In this document: one piece after another, positions 4,850-5,111 of the stretch
Position numbering within the stretch: position 1 is the first letter of the stretch
Layout of the letters: every line of letters starts with the position of its first letter
Source of the DNA: Bacillota bacterium
GTDB taxonomy: Bacteria > Bacillota_I > Bacilli_A > Acholeplasmatales > Acholeplasmataceae
Reading direction: 5' to 3'
DNA length: 5,111 nucleotides
Assembly: GCA_027620815.1 (NCBI GenBank)
Contig: JAQCDH010000056.1
Span: 1-5,111 of the forward strand
Notes under the pieces: model-generated
The model's input: only the letters and a program-made list of their open reading frames with translations
What the model was told of the DNA's origin: nothing
Database searches by the model: none
Translations under genes and position numbers: made by a program

Positions 4850-4919
4850 GAAATCATTTCATGTGTGGCATTTCGTCGTGTAATGATGAATTAGCATATA
4901 TAATTAAAGTATATCATTA
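4850..4919 (+). promoter_or_regulatory. Promoter region of the heliorhodopsin-like gene, with two small inverted repeats
   Basis: A plus-strand TATAAT at 4899-4904 predicts a start near 4911 and a 20-base leader containing AAAAGGAG (4919-4926). No good -35 is visible. The -10 is flanked by a perfect 7-bp inverted repeat, TAATGAT (4881-4887) and ATCATTA (4913-4919). An 11-base palindrome GAAATCATTTC lies at 4850-4860 on the side nearer the cyclophilin gene, next to a weak minus-strand -10 candidate CATAAT (4848-4843) for the cyclophilin-ndk operon. These repeats are candidate operators only. Confidence 0.45.
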
Positions 4920-4931
4920 AAAGGAGTTTCT

Positions 4932-5111
4932 ATGGAATCACTCGTAAGATTTAATAAAAAAATGGGATTTGCCCATCTGATTCAAGCCATCATTATGGTT
5001 CTTATTGCATTATTTATCATTCAAGATTTAACCGATTTTCAACCTGAGATTATTGTTTATTACCAAGGTTTAAATGAAAATTTTGAACTTGTGACATTGT
5101 CACGTGTATTA
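4932..5111 (+). CDS. Probable heliorhodopsin, N-terminal 60 codons only
   Basis: The frame is open from ATG 4932, with a strong AAAAGGAG site five bases upstream, to the window edge, so it is cut at its 3' end. Residues 4-18 read L-x-x-F7-N8-x3-G12-x2-H15-L-x-Q18. This matches, with identical spacing, the start of helix A of heliorhodopsins as I recall it from the Thermoplasmatales protein (F15, N16, G20, H23, L24, Q26). H23 and Q26 line the cavity near the retinal Schiff base in that family. A hydrophobic helix (about 13-30) is followed by a polar loop with IIVYYQG, again as in heliorhodopsins, where a long extracellular A-B loop contains a Y near a strand. The retinal lysine lies in helix G, outside the window. 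The gene is divergent from cyclophilin-ndk. If not heliorhodopsin, it is an unknown membrane protein. Confidence 0.65.
   Translation, partial: MESLVRFNKKMGFAHLIQAIIMVLIALFIIQDLTDFQPEIIVYYQGLNENFELVTLSRVL

Noticed and set aside
4819..4857. Upstream ATG for the cyclophilin gene
   Set aside because: No Shine-Dalgarno before it, and the 13 extra residues are not part of the cyclophilin fold; the AAAGGAG site points to ATG 4818.

Overview
This AT-rich 5.1 kb window comes from a low-GC Gram-positive-type bacterium, most plausibly an Acholeplasma-like mollicute or close relative (inference). Four genes (mrpF, mrpG, cyclophilin, ndk) end in TGA, several of them inside ATGA or longer overlaps with the next start codon, and tryptophan is encoded by TGG. 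UGA is therefore a stop here, unlike in Mycoplasma and Spiroplasma. Genes are tightly packed, Shine-Dalgarno sites are strong (AAAGGAG type), and -10 boxes match TATAAT.

Left part (1-1702, minus strand): an operon for small membrane subunits of an Mrp/Mbh-type cation/proton antiporter module, read as mrpE, mrpF, mrpG, an MbhD-domain protein, then a membrane protein cut by the window edge. The E-F-G-MbhD order is that of the archaeal membrane-bound hydrogenase module rather than the classical mrpABCDEFG order. The MbhD protein carries an extra soluble C-terminal domain of about 105 residues.

Middle (1703-3174): a palindromic divergent promoter (1720-1749) separates mrpE from a 64-codon plus-strand remnant of an NAD(P)H-dependent FMN reductase, which stops where the family normally continues with its flavin-binding core. 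The remnant abuts the terminator of a minus-strand operon made of a zinc-ribbon/TM2 membrane protein, a DUF2200 protein and a SOUL-family heme-binding-like protein.

Right part (3251-5111): a single CDP-alcohol phosphatidyltransferase (phospholipid head-group synthesis), then a two-gene operon of cyclophilin-type peptidyl-prolyl isomerase and nucleoside diphosphate kinase, both minus strand. Divergent from these, at the right edge, starts a plus-strand gene whose first 60 residues match the N-terminus of heliorhodopsins in a spaced motif (F-N-x3-G-x2-H-L-x-Q). This is the most notable item in the window: a probable retinal photoreceptor-type protein in a wall-less or minimal monoderm. No RNA genes, insertion sequences or CRISPR arrays were seen.
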